Assembly (NCBI GenBank): GCA_964020085.1
Contig: OZ026601.1
Location: forward strand, 12,287,259-12,351,258
Length of the DNA stretch: 64,000 bases
Source of the DNA: Micromussa lordhowensis
Lineage: Eukaryota; Cnidaria; Anthozoa; Scleractinia; Lobophylliidae
Direction of reading: 5' to 3'
Made by a program: the position numbers and the translations under genes. The notes beneath the pieces are model-generated. The model saw nothing but the letters and a program-made list of their open reading frames with translations, searched no databases and had not been told where the DNA came from. Positions 36,993 through 48,041 of the stretch are shown one piece after another. Every line of letters starts with the position of its first letter. The stretch's first letter is position 1.

Positions 36993-39900
36993 ATGAAGGG
37001 AATAGTTTTGCAGCTCTTTTCTCTCCTGCTGGTTTTTTCAGGAATTACGGCAAGTGAAGATCAATCAGGTATGTTTCCTGTTTTTGGTCATTCCAGTACT
37101 GTTCAGTGTTCTGTGTAGCCTGCTGCACTCACACTACGCCACAAGGCATGTAGTGATGTAATTGATTTTTACTCAACAGAGAAATGTGATTCTCCCCTCG
37201 GCTTGTCTCTCCCAGACAATGGATGGAGCGCTTCTTCTACATCAGACCGCCGAACATTCGCTGCTCATTGCGCGCGCATGAACAAATCTCCAGACACTGT
37301 TGGCTGGTGTTCTTCAACTGCTAAAGAAGAGAAAGCATTCATAGAGGTGACGGCTTGATTTATATTTTGTTTGTTTGTTGACATAAAAATTGACCTTGTG
37401 GCACCATCCCGAAGCCAGAGGAACCAAGGTCGTTCATCTTTATGCTCGCCTTTTTTACCAAGAATTCGACATACGTGAGGCACGTTCATTATGTAAGATA
37501 AGTAAGTCCCATGCTCCTCTCTTCGAGGATTGTTTTCTTTCTAACGTTGGATACGTTCTGTTGTTTCCAAAATTCACTGAGGATCGACTCGGCACAATTA
37601 TCTCTTCAGAAACTAATCACCTTCTTCTTCGTTAGAGTATAATTTAACGTAAAATCTGAAAATGGAGAGGGAGCCTAAATCATTCAGATGTACCGAACTT
37701 ACTACTTGTTGAGACGGAATTTTTGAAGAGCAAAACGAAAGAATAGGTTACCCTTTCGAATAATTTCATCTACGAATTAGCAAGGGATCTCAAGTGTAAG
37801 AGTGGAATGTACAAATTATAGCTTATTGAATCTTGATTGGAAGTGATCGAATATCAGCAAACCTCAATTAGAACCGACTCTACCTGTGAGTTTTCATACT
37901 CTTCTTTCCGACCAAACTGCGAAACCGCCAGAGTATAATAGACCCTTAACTTTCATACTAATTTTGAGTGCCTGTTTGCGAGTACGTTCACATTTATCTG
38001 GAGGTTTACGGTTAAGAAATTGCTGATCGCGCAGTTGCGGGAACACAAATTTAGCTCGTGGTTTTCGGTTTTAGGTGTTTTGTGGCGGTCGTTCAGAGTT
38101 ACGAGGCTCAAAAAGAGAGCCCTCAAAACTTATATCTTTACGCCTCATTAGTTGCGGTTACACACGTATTTGGCTTGGGTTGTGATCAGCTTGGGTTTCC
38201 GGTCAGGTAATTTTTCTGGTTACCCGAGGGCAACTTTGGACCTAGCCTGCGAAAACAGCCGTCCTTCTTCGCTCCCGGCCTATTTTGCAGATTTCGGCAA
38301 AATTACAAAGTTCACACTTACGTCATCAGTATGGAATTTTCGGCGGTAAATCGCAGACGTCCTTCTCGCGAAACGCCACTCGGGCCGGGAGCGAAGAAGG
38401 ACGGCTGTTTTCGCAGGCTACTTTGGACCTGGCAGTGTTTATTGTGAAATTTAATTCATCATGGAGATCGCGAATCCCGAAACGTATGGTTTGCTTGTAG
38501 CCGGTTGATTTAGCGATCCAAAATTAAAACTTCGTTTTAAGAAGAATGCGTAGAAAGCATCTGCGATTACAATTAAATAGTAGGGATATGGAGCGTATGC
38601 TGCCGGTGCTGGATTTTGAATAAATAGCCGTTGTATGACTTTTATAACGCTGCATCTTGTTCTGCATCTTTAGTTGCTGTGAAAAGAAGACGAATTGCAA
38701 AAATAGCTAAAACTATGCACTGCTAAAAGTAATCAGATAATTCTTTTGTTCTCTTGGATGTATCCATAGTGATTTCCCGTGGGTAAAGATTTCCCATGGC
38801 TAAAGTCCTTCTTTCCCGCGAGCAAATGGTCAGGCAAATGGTCTAGTGGAACCGCAACTATTATAAACACTTCGAGCAACCTTTGTGTTTATGAGACATC
38901 AAATTCTGTGTTCGCTACTGAATGGAGTTAGAACCAATTTGTTCTGTTCTTAACATCTCTTGGTCTTTATAAGGAGAAATACGATTACTGAGCTAACATA
39001 TCGTAAAGAATTTGTTACGTACTGTTAAAGGATATCGTCATACCAGTAGGACGATTTCGGTTTTTAGCAGAGTATGGCGGTCTGCGTAATGTGGGACCCC
39101 CTAGACAAGCCTTGTAGCTGACCAGACGTTTTCAGGGAATGATCGTAGATCATCTCAAAGAACTTTTATTAAGACAGTATTGTTCATTTTTATCTTAGTA
39201 CAAGAATTTCCCGATGCTAACTAACACTGATTTACTGACTTTATCTGCTGTGTACAGGTTGACTTGGGTCAGAACATGCGTGTTACAGCCTTGTCCACCA
39301 TTGGAGTACGGGTAAAGAACGTGTCGACTGGGAACTACAGCTTCATGTACGTGTCACAGTATTTCCTTGCCTACAAACGAGACGGAGACAAGAAATGGAG
39401 GCGTTATCACAGAAACGACGTGTCATTGACGGTAAGAATCGATTGAGACCACCACAATTTCCAATTTCCAATTCTTCTTATCAGTCAGTCAGTTCTGAAA
39501 AACTGGAAATTCAGTAGTATATATTATAAGGAAATAATCACCAAACGGATGATTTTCGTGATTGTCATCACCCGCCTCGTTGACGTTATGTTAATATTTT
39601 CTTATTTTATGGTAGGTTATTACGGTTAATGGTTCCGGACTTTACAAGCATCACTTACAGACTCCACGTATTGCACGCCATGTGCGGCTGGTGTTCGACG
39701 AAGGAATAGGAGACAGATGGTGTCTTAAGGTGGAAATACACGGCTGTTCTTGGACTAAACATGGTAAGCAGCCATCGACACATTCACGTGTTCCCCGCCT
39801 AACGTCAACTAACGTTATCCATGTTTCCTAAGGAAAATCTTGATCTTATTGTAGGATGTTTTATGACATAGTACTGAAACAAAAATAAATCACTGTTACA

Positions 39901-42878
39901 CTTGTCCATCCGCGAACTAAGCGTTATTCTGTCGTCACAGCAACTGATTAACACCTAAGATGTAAACGTCAGCTTTAAAACTCGCTAGGGTGCTTAATTT
40001 ACCTTTAGCGTATCACCGCCGAGTTTGTATGAACCTAGATGATTCAAACTTATTTGACAGCGCATTTGTGTCACTGCTTCGGTTACCAACTTAGTTGAGG
40101 ATTAAAAAAAGATAAAGCTGTCTTTGGTAGCCTATCAGTAATATATGAGGGATGGAATTAGCCTCGTTTGGGACATCCTGCGTACTAATGTGGACTTCTT
40201 GCATACTAATTTGTTTCCTGCATACCAATAAGCGACTTCCTCCATCATGTACTACTTCTATCAATATGTTAACAGATATGAGAGGAATTTCAGTTGACAG
40301 GGATTTAACGATTCTCCCTCCGTCAAATAAGCATTACTTTTCTAATGAGTACAATCTCTTCATCTCTTTAGACGGCTTGATATCGTACCGTATCTCCCAG
40401 GGAAATCTCCGAAAGAATATGCCCGGGTGGAAATCATTACGAGATAACGGTTACGACGGAACAAGGCTGGCTTTTGGGACGAAAGTCGGAGTACTTTACC
40501 ATGGACTGGGTCAGTTAACTGATGGAGTGATCGGCCGCAATGCGGATTGGAATGACACTGGTAATTTAAACTGGATTGACTGGATTGGCTGGCAGGACTC
40601 CTTGACAGCTGACCCATCTGTCACGTTTGAATTCTCGTCGCTTCGGAAATTCTCCTGTGTCCGTTTTCACGTCCTTAGCTTACCGGGCCACAACGAGAAA
40701 ATGTTGTTTAGCAAGGTCGTCCTTTCCTTCTCTAGAGATGGCGAGTATTTTGCATGGAAGACAATTTTTGAACCTAGTATGACCAAGAGGACAGCCATGA
40801 GCAACAGAGCGTTTTGGATTAAGGTCAACCTCGAAGGAAACATTGGCAAGCACGTGACATGTGAATTTTTCTACTACGGCTGGTGGGTTCTGATTAGCGA
40901 AGTGGAATTCGAATCAGGTAATTTGTTTGAATTTCGTTCTCCATTCCTTTTCCGCGTGAAATTGATTTGTGAAGATAATTGGAGGGTCTAGTTTTCTCCG
41001 TATAGGTGATATGTTGATTTTTTTTATGGTTCTGTTAACGATGTTTTTGTGTCTTAATTTCTCAGCTGAAATATCTCCTAATGACATTCTTGCAAAAGGA
41101 CATACCAACATAACAGTTCCACCCACAACAGCCAACAGCAGCGTTTACATGGTTAATACAACAAACGGAGTTGTTGTGGAAGGTAAGAGTTATTTTAGTC
41201 ATCATAATAGTCCCTGAACCCTCCCCTCCCCTGTGTTTGACCCCTGTATAGGAGAGTGGGTGTGTGAGAGAGAAAAAAAATCTGATTTATAGTGGACATG
41301 CACTTAGCTAAGCATTAAGCATTAGCTATCTTGCAGGCATGCCACTGAAACAAAGGAAACAAATAGTTCAAATGAACGTAAATTAGTTGAAAATCCCAAC
41401 TGGCAGGAGGCAGACCAGTTGGCTATTTACAAAGCGTGACCGAGGATTTGAACTCGGGACTACCGAGAAACAAATCCCGCTAGTGACAGAGTGGAGGCCT
41501 TGAACCCGGGACCTCCGGATTACAACACCAGCGCGCGTCCTAAACCACTCGGCCAGAGAGAGAGAAAGAGTTCAGTGGCTGTGCTTGTACGCCATGCTCA
41601 TAAGTTGAAAAAACTAATGATATTTTCGGCTCGATCGGTTTTATTCTTTTTGTGCATATTTAATCACTTCATTTTCTCGGATAATCAATGATTTACCAAT
41701 GAAGCGTTTTCACACTAGCTATGCCTAGGAGGAAAACAAACAAACTTTTCTTATTTGAGAAGTCAATTCTAATCTTTTGCTTAGTATGGCCGCTGTGATA
41801 AGGTCCAAATCTTTATTTGTAATCTGCAAGTTTCTCCCACAGAGTCCAGTAACGATAAGCCCTCAGACAACACCTGGGATGTAGTCCTGATATGCAGTCT
41901 GGCAGCAGCTGGGGTGATAGCAGCGTTACTGCTGTGTGTTCTAGCCATGTTGGTGTGGCGTCGTAGAAGTCGACGAACCCGCGCCGCTGAGCAAGCGTTA
42001 AACGGCAGACCAATCAGAATCATTAATCCCAGCAAGAAAAACTCCCTGAACCGACGAAATGACCCTGGTATGCAGGAGGTGCGATTTAAGAAGTTGAAAA
42101 TGCTGGAGAAAGAAATGGACGATGAAGACGAAGACGAAGACGATGAGATGGACTTGATGATGGAGAAATGTAATTTGAATAACGCTAGGCACATGGGTGT
42201 CAGGGAAGAACTGCTAAAGGGTAAGTGAATTTATGTTATCAAAATTACTTTTATGATTCCTTGCTTAAACCAAAAATGTGGAAAACACCTTTTCTGTGTC
42301 TCCTTTAGAGGAATTTTCTTTAATTGATCCTGTAACATTCGCTAGTTGTACACTAATGAAAAAGAGGACACCTCCCTACCAAAGGAAAAACATGCACGAG
42401 GTTTATAGTAACCAGGTCACTTGATCAATCTTGATACTGGCGAAGGCGATGCGCCCACCCAGTGCTGTTTCATGAGTATGTTTATGCGTCGTTTAGGCAT
42501 AGTTTGTAGGTGGTTGGCAGAAGGGGAGTTATAGCTTTGGGAATAGGGGTACCACCAAGAGCAAAAAAGAAAAATGTTCCGAGATTACAAACAGGTAATA
42601 ACGTTGTAAATAAGATGTAGTCCGTTCGACTTTGAAGAGAGTTACATGGCTGTATCGTCTTCGCCATAGTTCAGTCTCAGTGAACGAATCACCGCACATC
42701 TATGCAGATCGAGGATAACTCGTGTCGTCTCTTATCATCTTTTGAACTGCTTTAACTTTCAGCTGACGGAGATGCTTGCAGGAATCTCCGTCCCCAATCC
42801 AGGGAAATCTCCCTTGAGGAAGAAAAGGCCGAAGTTCTCGCAGAGATGAGGAAAATCAGCGAGAGTAGCAATGAATGA
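36993..42878 (+). CDS. Discoidin-domain-receptor-like membrane protein lacking a kinase domain
   Basis: Eight coding exons: 36993-37068, 37180-37346, 39258-39431, 39616-39763, 40372-40917, 41066-41182, 41843-42220 and 42763-42878. All introns are GT-AG and phases match (1,0,0,1,1,1,1), giving 573 aa. Residues 1-20 are a signal peptide. Residues 28-183 form an F5/8-type (discoidin) domain bounded by Cys28 and Cys183. Residues 189-370 match the second, DS-like domain of DDR1/DDR2, with YHGLGQLTDGVIG and WIDWIGWQ. A Thr/Asn-rich linker with N-glycosylation sites (NITV, NSSV, NTTN) leads to a membrane helix at about 422-447. The cytoplasmic tail of about 125 residues is basic, then strongly acidic (DDEDEDEDDE), and ends at a stop. 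DDRs are collagen receptors with a C-terminal tyrosine kinase; none is encoded here or in the next 3.4 kb. Ligand binding is inferred. Confidence 0.85.
38243..38420. mobile_element. 178-bp MITE with 9-bp target duplication in DDR-like intron 2
   Basis: Both ends carry an inverted repeat of at least 37 bp beginning TAGCCTGCGAAAACAGCC and continuing GTCCTTCTTCGCTCCCGGCC. CTTTGGACC is duplicated exactly on each side (38234-38242, 38421-38429). The 9-bp duplication with long TIRs points to a Mutator-like source. The near-identical arms suggest a young insertion. Confidence 0.85.
41480..41570 (-). mobile_element. tRNA-like SINE head in DDR-like intron 6
   Basis: On the minus strand the sequence reads like a Leu/Ser-type tRNA: an A-box region TGGCCGAGTGGTTTAGGA and a B-box GGTTCAAGGCC. 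A second B-box-like GTTCAAATCC lies just downstream near 41452. It lacks a clean acceptor stem, so a SINE or tRNA pseudogene is more likely than a functional tRNA. Confidence 0.55.
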
Positions 42879-44109
42879 GTGCAGGTTTTGGCGCCATGTC
42901 GTGGCACCTGTAGCATGTTTTTGTTAAAGACTTTCCGCATTTTTAAAAAAGGCCATTTACAACTGATATATTGGCTCATTTTGGGGATAAATTCGGCGCT
43001 TTCCAACAAAAAAAAGAACCTTGGGCTTCCAAAATTGCTGAAAAAACCGCTGAAGAGTCAGGGACCGTGGAGACTATTTTAATGTGGTAGTGCTTAAATA
43101 TTTGGCCAGACAAACATGTATTAATGGTCACTGTTCCGTCATTTATCATGCATTTGCACTCCATAAAAGATCAATCCAAGCAAAAATATGGTAGGGATAC
43201 AGCCCTACCAGCCCACCCCCACCGCTGTCCCTGAAAGTAACGAGTCAGTGTTCCCCCTTTTGATTCGGACCCTTATCTTTTCTTTGAAAAGCTTCCCAGT
43301 CAAAGCTATTTATGTCAGACGTTGCTGATAAATTTAAGTTTGTTTAGGTTCATTTCGGATTCTGTGTTAGCGTGAAATTTTTTCCTGTCCCGTAGTATGT
43401 AGTATTGCTACAAGTTAGATTGTGCATGCCTGTTAGTAGTTTCATATTAAGTAAGAATGTATAAATCGGCTTTAGATTTAGTAAGAATGTAGAAACCGAG
43501 TTACCGTTAATTGAGCCAAGATTTAATACAGCAAAAACAAAAATTATTAGTAGCAAAATATTTATTTGATTGTTTTTCGTTCGAGTTCGTAGACTGCAGG
43601 AGTCGATATGTTTAGCTAAGCTCCTTTATTTGCTCGACGCCGAAGCATCTTTCCGGGATGTACTAGTTATTTTTGTGATGTTTCGAAGCCCCAAATGCCT
43701 GTTAGTAGAAGTAATCGTATAAAGGCTTGAAAAGCTTGACTTACCCTTCTTGTTTGAAGATTCTTTCAAATTGCACTTGCCTTTATACTCATTTATTAAA
43801 CGACTCAGAAAATTACGAACGTACGCGCGAAACGTTTTATAAAACATTAGATTTGTTCAGCCCAATCGGGTTTTTCAGAACTGATTTACAATTACATAGC
43901 TTTGATTATGAAGAAATTTCTGACACTAGCGTTAGCTGATATAATTAGAATGTTTTGTACATATTGTTACTTCTTATGTTGCTGGCAACGGAGTAATGCT
44001 ACGTTTATCAAAATAGCTAGGAACTCCATCACCTCATTTCAATCTTTTGTACAGTAAATCATGTATATATTTACAACTATCTTTTTATTACAATGGTAAT
44101 ATTGCTCTT

Positions 44110-44115
44110 AATAAA
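44110..44115 (+). terminator. Candidate poly(A) signal of the DDR-like gene
   Basis: AATAAA about 1.2 kb after the stop codon, followed by a T/GT-rich stretch (TTTTGTTTGTGAC). It is a plausible 3' end, with no competing feature in the intervening sequence; nearer signals cannot be excluded. Confidence 0.35.
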
Positions 44116-44318
44116 GGATTACGCTTTTTTGCTAAACTTTTGTTTGTGACTTTAATTTCCTTGAATTTCAAGCACCGCGCCGCGGAAAAGGACGTGGTGT
44201 GGGGGGGTGGAGTAGGGTGGGTTCACCTGCTGCTCAAGTGTCAGGTCTGTGTAGGAAGCGAACTGACTCGGCCATGATTTTGATCAGAGTTAAGCATACA
44301 AAGAGTCTAAAGTGGAAG

Positions 44319-44412
44319 ATAAGGCGAAGAGAGAGAGCGAGCGAAAAGAATGAGGAGAGAAGGAGGAGGGGTAGGGCGGGGAGAAAAAAGAGAGGAGAGA
44401 GAGAGGAGGGGC
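44319..44412 (+). repeat. Purine-rich low-complexity tract
   Basis: Almost pure A/G on the plus strand for about 90 bp (GA and GGA words). Could adopt triplex or H-DNA structure; no coding meaning. Confidence 0.7.
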
Positions 44413-44415
44413 AGC

Positions 44416-46361
44416 CCCCCTCGACCGCTTCACTCTCAACCAGTTCCTTCTCGGCTTCTTCCAGCCGCGATTAGCCCTTCGAGTCGGAGCCTGTTCACAA
44501 GCTACGTAGTTTGTTGAAAACTGCTCAATATCCTGCTTCTGTTTCCACAGCCCTAAATAAACAATACACGTTAATCAAAATAACACTTTTCTGAGACATC
44601 ATAAAAATGTAACGACTTGGTAGGCGAATGTCTTCCCCACCCACCCATCCCCTCCCTTCGGAGTTTTCCTTCTGAATTGACATAAATTGTTACACGGAGA
44701 CATTTTAATGTGACGGCCTCTTCTCCACTGTTCTTACGTTGACATGGCAACCGTATTTTAACATACCTTTCCACCCAATTGTTTCATTTTAATGATATTT
44801 TCACGTTTTTCTCAGTAGTTGTGACGTGGTAGTAGAAGTACATCTCACGTTCTTATAGATTTGGAATATAAACTCTCGTTTAACCCTGGACAGACGAGAC
44901 GAAAACATGAGTTAGATAATCAATTAGGGAACTGATGATCAGAGCAAACACCGCCTGCCACACAAATGTTGGTAAATATGCCAAGAAGCTTACGTTGTAA
45001 AAGAAATCATCTTGCTAATGGAGAAGAACAAAATGCTGTATTCCGTTGACTCACTTCCAAGACTTAGATGACTGCGTCTTGTAGCGCGCGTCATAGGAGA
45101 AGAACAAGGATTTTGATATCAGGTCACACCAGTTTTATGATCAATACAAATCAGTAGAAGAGGGACATGTCAACATAAAACGAATGATCCACGGTACTAT
45201 TTCAGTAACGATCAGTATCACTTAAGCTTTACAAATATTCTGGTGGAATTGGCACAAATAAGAAACAAAAAATAAATCTAAAGCACGATACGGTCCGATC
45301 GTTTAAAATATACTGGAACCACCCTGCACAAAAGACAAAACAAGCTGAATTTTGAGCAGTAAAAAAAGAACTTACTGAGAGAAGAATTAAATCGTGTGAA
45401 ATTTTCCTTTTAATTTCAGCGCAAGACAGCTGACATTTAAATGGCAGACAATTAAGCAGATATCTGCCAGCGAACAAACACGCTGGTAGGTATAATTTGG
45501 TTTTCTAATTCCAATCAGCTAGTAGCGGCCGTCTTTGGGCTTGAAATCGGCGCGCATTATTATTTTTCTCTCTCGACCAGAGAAAATTACGTGTCAAATT
45601 TATCATCCAATGCTACATTTCTTGAAAAATTCAACTCAAATGCAACACACATCAGAAAAATTTAGTTTATTCCCAGAATAAAATCTCTTTTGTCTTTATC
45701 ATCGCCTGTTTCTACCGCTTTCCAGTCTTTCTACTGTTTGAACTAAGCCTCTCTTGATATCAAGAGGACAGTGAATTTTGTCACTGTATTGAATACTAAA
45801 CACTTACATCAATACTGATATATAAGCCATTTCATTTCTCCTTGATCAATATCCTAGATTATTCAAGTCCAAACCTTGAATTAACGTTTCCCACAAATAA
45901 TTTTTCGCCGCGTGAATCGGGAAAGCTAAAAAGCTAAAATACCGGCCATACACTGAAGGCTAAGAGGCAGCTTATTCATATTATCCTTTGTAATGTAATT
46001 TTGCCACGTTATTTACAGATAATTCACACGGCAACTTCAGTTAAATACGGACTTTGTTGCAAGTTGGTACCTACGGCAAATGAAATTGATTAGAAAACAA
46101 GAATTATTAATTTTACCTGCCTTTTGGCCGGCAATGTAAAAATGGAATGTAAAATTTTAAGATAAAAGAAAATTTTAAGAATATAAATCAAACCATTTTT
46201 AAACATATCATCTCTTTAAATAAAATACTTTTTCGATTTTCGCACATATGCTTGTAGCTACATTGACGTAAAGAAGAAAGCTTCTTCCTCTAGTACTAAC
46301 AAAAAAGTGATTGTTTTTCAGTTTATTTGGGACAAACTATAATAAAATCAGAATGATGTTT
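44416..46361. other. Convergent intergenic region between the DDR-like and MFSD6-like genes
   Basis: No coding frame was recognised. It contains the probable short 3' UTR of the minus-strand transporter: TTTATT, i.e. AATAAA on the minus strand, at 46322-46327. Confidence 0.4.
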
Positions 46362-48041
46362 TTATTCCTGTTCTTTAGATTTCTTTCCCTGTATACAAAG
46401 TACTTTGTAGATTGCCGGGCAGCATTCAGCTTCCTTGTTCTGTAGTGATGAATAACCAGAGAGAGTCATCCATATTGTCGCTCGTGAACTCAGAAATGGA
46501 ATCAGGAGCGCTACAACAATCATCACCAGAAAATCAATCAGGGCAAAGTAGCGAAAATACGACTCGGTACCGTGACTGTGGATCAAGATGCCTCCTATCA
46601 GCTGCCCAAGGCCCCTACCTAGACCATAGTAGAGCCCGTGCAAGATACCTTGTAGTGTGGCGCCAACACGGGGAGGAGTACCGACATAGGAGGCCAGCGC
46701 ACACCACACAGATGCCGAGCACAGGCCACGGAGAAACTCGATCGGTAGCACGAGCCAGGGATTTTGTATCGCAGAGAAATAGTAAAACCTCAACGCGTAA
46801 ATTAACAGACCGATTGTGAGCATCTTTATGTGGCCGAAGCTTTCGAGGAAGTAGATGGACCCATAATATAGTGCAATGTTGGATAGACAGTGTACTGGCA
46901 CCAGTGCGCTGAACAGCGACGGTGTAGCGCCAAGCTCCACCAGGTGAAGGAACAGAAAGGTTTCCGCTGATCCCAATGCGACTCCCAGAAAAAGAGCAAC
47001 GGTACCGAAGATAGAGTATTCCAGCTTGGTAAATATCTGCAGACCTTTAAGCAGAGCACATTTCTCATTGACATACTTGTCTGCGTCTTGAAAGTTAAAA
47101 CGGGTCGAGACAAAAAGAGCAACCGCCATCAGAACGGCATTTACATAGAAGAAAGGACGGTAGATGTCAAATACGTCTTCAGGGCATATATCCTTCTGTT
47201 TGTGGTATTGATGCTGAACTATAGAGCCGGTGATGAAAGCCGTTAGCCCCCAGCCCACTTCACCCCATAAACGCTGTTCTCCGTAAAACTGTGGACGATT
47301 TTCCAGGTTTTGAAACGTGGCCACATCAGCTAGTGTGTTAGATGTAGCGCCGATCAGTTCACCGACTATGGTGATCACCAAAACAACCACAAACACCACT
47401 TTGGCATTCTTGTAAATCTTGGGATCCATTTCGGTGTAAAGGTCGAAAAGCCAGGCTTCTTGCCACATCTCAGTATTGCCAGTTGTACTACCATTTTCTA
47501 CGTTTCTAGGTTTTCCGTTGTAACTGACATGACGATAAAAGGAAGTTGTATTTTGGTCTGTCATGTTTAGTTTGTTGTGTACCTCGCTCAGACAGTCCAC
47601 GGTCACGGGAGGGACCACAGCCACTAGAAGATTCATGACAATGTAACTGAAGAGCGCAACCAACAGAACCGATCTGACCTTGTTGAATTTGTCTGCGATG
47701 GTTCCCAGAATAGGCGCGCTTACAAATAGGCACAGTGGTTTCACAGCCAGTATAACGCCAACAAAATGAGCTGGCAGTAGCAGAGAATGTTTAAAATACA
47801 GCGATAGGTACGGTATAAGGCTTCCAAGAGCGGCGAAATAAAAGAAATAGAATACCTTGTATACAAGAAGGTTACGGTTGATAGCAACTGTCGAACGAAT
47901 CCTGTCAAAAAATGCTGGCTTCGCGCTGGGTTGTTCGCTTTCCAACGGTTCGGGCGCCATGGCTTCGTCTTCGGGATTGAATAAATCTCCATAGTTTTGC
48001 CCTTCTTCGTTGGGCTGTAGAAGTGTACCTTTCTCAGACAT
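46362..48041 (-). CDS. MFSD6L: MFSD6-like major facilitator superfamily transporter, single exon
   Basis: 559 aa, intronless. The frame extends 13 codons further upstream only through a GTG, so the ATG at 48041 (MSEKGTLL) is chosen. A soluble acidic N-terminus of about 57 residues precedes helix 1 (58-83). The MFS loop motif GTIADKFNKVR is at 113-123 between helices 2 and 3. An extracellular loop of about 70 residues after helix 3 has N-glycosylation sites (NMT, NTT, NGS). The segment YGEQRLWGEVGWGLTAF at 253-269 is characteristic of the MFSD6/MFS_1_like group. About twelve hydrophobic helices in all. Length fits MFSD6L (about 590 aa) better than MFSD6 (about 790 aa), so the symbol is approximate. 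Substrate unknown; it should sit in a membrane. The AATAAA at 46361-46366 on the minus strand overlaps the stop codon. Confidence 0.85.
   Translation of the reverse strand: MSEKGTLLQPNEEGQNYGDLFNPEDEAMAPEPLESEQPSAKPAFFDRIRSTVAINRNLLVYKVFYFFYFAALGSLIPYLSLYFKHSLLLPAHFVGVILAVKPLCLFVSAPILGTIADKFNKVRSVLLVALFSYIVMNLLVAVVPPVTVDCLSEVHNKLNMTDQNTTSFYRHVSYNGKPRNVENGSTTGNTEMWQEAWLFDLYTEMDPKIYKNAKVVFVVVLVITIVGELIGATSNTLADVATFQNLENRPQFYGEQRLWGEVGWGLTAFITGSIVQHQYHKQKDICPEDVFDIYRPFFYVNAVLMAVALFVSTRFNFQDADKYVNEKCALLKGLQIFTKLEYSIFGTVALFLGVALGSAETFLFLHLVELGATPSLFSALVPVHCLSNIALYYGSIYFLESFGHIKMLTIGLLIYALRFYYFSAIQNPWLVLPIEFLRGLCSASVWCALASYVGTPPRVGATLQGILHGLYYGLGRGLGQLIGGILIHSHGTESYFRYFALIDFLVMIVVALLIPFLSSRATIWMTLSGYSSLQNKEAECCPAIYKVLCIQGKKSKEQE

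Noticed and set aside
41480..41570. Functional tRNA on the minus strand
   Set aside because: A- and B-box-like words are present, but no complete acceptor stem; it fits a SINE head or tRNA pseudogene.
42879..46361. Possible downstream tyrosine-kinase exons for the DDR-like gene
   Set aside because: No kinase motif (glycine loop, HRDL or DFG type) was seen in any plus-strand frame before the convergent transporter gene.
46412..46819. 135-codon plus-strand frame
   Set aside because: It is the antisense shadow of the MFSD6-like coding sequence and has no motif of its own.
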